Assembly: GCA_027627225.1 (NCBI GenBank)
Contig: JAPFQT010000079.1
Location: 248,001-312,000 of the forward strand
Source: Congeria kusceri
Taxonomy: Eukaryota > Mollusca > Bivalvia > Myida > Dreissenidae
Length of the DNA: 64,000 bases
Direction: 5' to 3'
The first letter of the stretch is position 1, and each line of letters opens with the position of its first letter. The notes under the pieces were generated by a model, which made no database searches, was not told the origin of the DNA, and saw only the letters and a list, made by a program, of their open reading frames with translations. Below, piece by piece: positions 62,701 through 64,000 of the stretch. The position numbers and the translations under genes were made by a program.

Positions 62701-62706
62701 AGGCAT

Positions 62707-63816
62707 CAAGGGCGTAGCGCCCTATACGCACAATACGCATGTGCGTAATACAAAATGCGGAGGATAAAACAAAAATATTTGCTTAAACGGTAAGAACAGA
62801 ATGGCGAGTCGAATGTGTGCATTAATTTTCTTATATGAATGACCTGTTAATTGCTCATGATGAAAGTCAAAACGATGTTTACAGTTTCACGCCATTAATA
62901 ACGTAATCATAACTTTAAAGTTGATGCTACGAGCAATAGGTTCTGGACGTTTACCAGTATCTGAGTACAGATTTCTAGTTCATCGTAGTAATTTAAGCAC
63001 TGTCGGACATTATTCTTATCTATGTGCGTAGTCAAGAAATACATCACTTCTGTTTGGCTTAAATATTTTGCTGTGTAGAAAAATCTTCCCTTAAATGTGT
63101 TGCAATACCCTGCACTAATATTGAATTTTCTTTGACATGAATAAAGCATGGAAATCAACTCTTGTCGGAATATGCATACTGTTTAAGTAGGGTGTTTCAA
63201 ATTATGGTTATACTCACCAATGTTTCAGATTTTAATACGCACAGTTTTTTGTAAGCTATTGCATGAAGTTAAATAAACAAAAAAGTCGTTTCTAAAGTCA
63301 CTGCAGGGGCCATCGTGGATTCTGAAAGCATTGAAATCGAGCTCACCACCCCATTTGGGAAAGTATTTACTATTCACCTTCCAAATCAAACCCATCTGAA
63401 GCCGATAAATGTAAGTCTTCGATGCCGTCGTTTTGTGTTGAAGGACTGACGGTGTGTATGGTGGTGTAAAGTCGTGATTACCAGATAATTTGATGTTTTG
63501 ATTATTGTTCATAATAATAGGTTCTTTATTTTCGTTTTACATTTGGTTGATTACATTGTTTGTGGTTTTGTCGATAAAAATCCATGTATGGTACAAGATG
63601 TAAATAAGTGTCATTAATAGACAATCTAATTACTTAAAACTCCAGAATAGTGCCTCAAATGCTTCAGAATGTACCATTTCCTCCCTTATTTAATTACCCC
63701 ACACACACACCTCCACCAGCGGGATGGACATACGCCTCTCATACGCCTCTCACTCCCTCCCCCATGATGAATATATTCGTGTGCATATAAATTTTACAAG
63801 CCTGGCTACGCCCCTG
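62707..63816. mobile_element. hAT-like non-autonomous element (~1.1 kb)
   Basis: It starts CAAGGGCGTAGCGCCCTATA and ends GCCTGGCTACGCCCCTG, whose reverse complement is CAGGGGCGTAGCCAGGC. The end pair CARGGGCGTAGC is the terminal inverted repeat of a hAT family widespread in marine and freshwater invertebrates. Subterminal ATACGCA and TACGCCTCTCATACGCC strings fit. No 8-bp target duplication is evident (TAAGGCAT against GGCAGGAC), and no transposase is encoded, so it is a deletion derivative with an eroded edge. Confidence 0.6.
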
Positions 63817-64000
63817 GGCAGGACAGTAAGAATTTAAATATTAAATATATGTGTAATAGTCGAATCTCTTGTATGAATGATATATATATTTGGCAATAAG
63901 TATGAAGTAAATTATAATTATAGTTTCCTTTTCTTAAAGGTGCCTATGTTAACAAAGGAAAGTAGAGTTTGGAAGAAATAGCCCAACTGGAATATGAGCT

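Overview
The window is AT-rich invertebrate DNA with GT/AG introns, dispersed DNA transposons, long satellite arrays and one large intron-rich gene. The gene encodes a DZIP3-type HEPN, a coiled coil and a NACHT ATPase. That architecture and several dispersed repeats resemble bivalve mollusc genomes. A bivalve, perhaps a dreissenid mussel, is an inference. There is no rRNA, CRISPR array or bacterial-style operon.

Layout. 0-13 kb is a mosaic of seven unrelated tandem repeat families placed end to end, with periods 64, 34, 19, 57, 66, 53 and 4 bp. 13-20.2 kb holds small transposon relics (a MITE, a LINE 3' end, a fold-back, a TIR element) and a few weak exon candidates. 20,281-25,396 is one decayed two-gene DNA transposon. 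It has matching terminal inverted repeats, a SWIM/YqaJ-nuclease gene on the plus strand and a THAP/DDE transposase gene on the minus strand. The terminal exon of each gene lies inside an intron of the other. 25.77-30.93 kb is the same 53-bp satellite seen at 8.2-10.6 kb, but in inverted orientation. 33.8-34.0 kb has an orphan terminal exon.

35,534-61,736 is the NLR-like gene: HEPN exons at 35.5-36.6 kb, a coiled-coil exon at 41.3-41.7 kb and a NACHT exon at 60.0-61.7 kb. Splice phases agree at every junction. Its 18.3-kb intron contains a 41-43 bp satellite, a TIR element, a large fold-back structure, a (TA)n tract, a ~166-bp-subrepeat element and an exact 88-bp palindrome about 330 bp before the NACHT exon. 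Frame breaks in the HEPN and NACHT exons mean it is either a recent pseudogene or carries assembly indels. A hAT-like element ends the window.

Function: the NLR-like protein would be an intracellular STAND-type sensor. The transposon proteins would cut and process DNA for transposition, but both genes carry stops and frameshifts and this copy looks dead. Most of the rest is satellite and transposon DNA without coding potential; open frames inside it were treated as chance.
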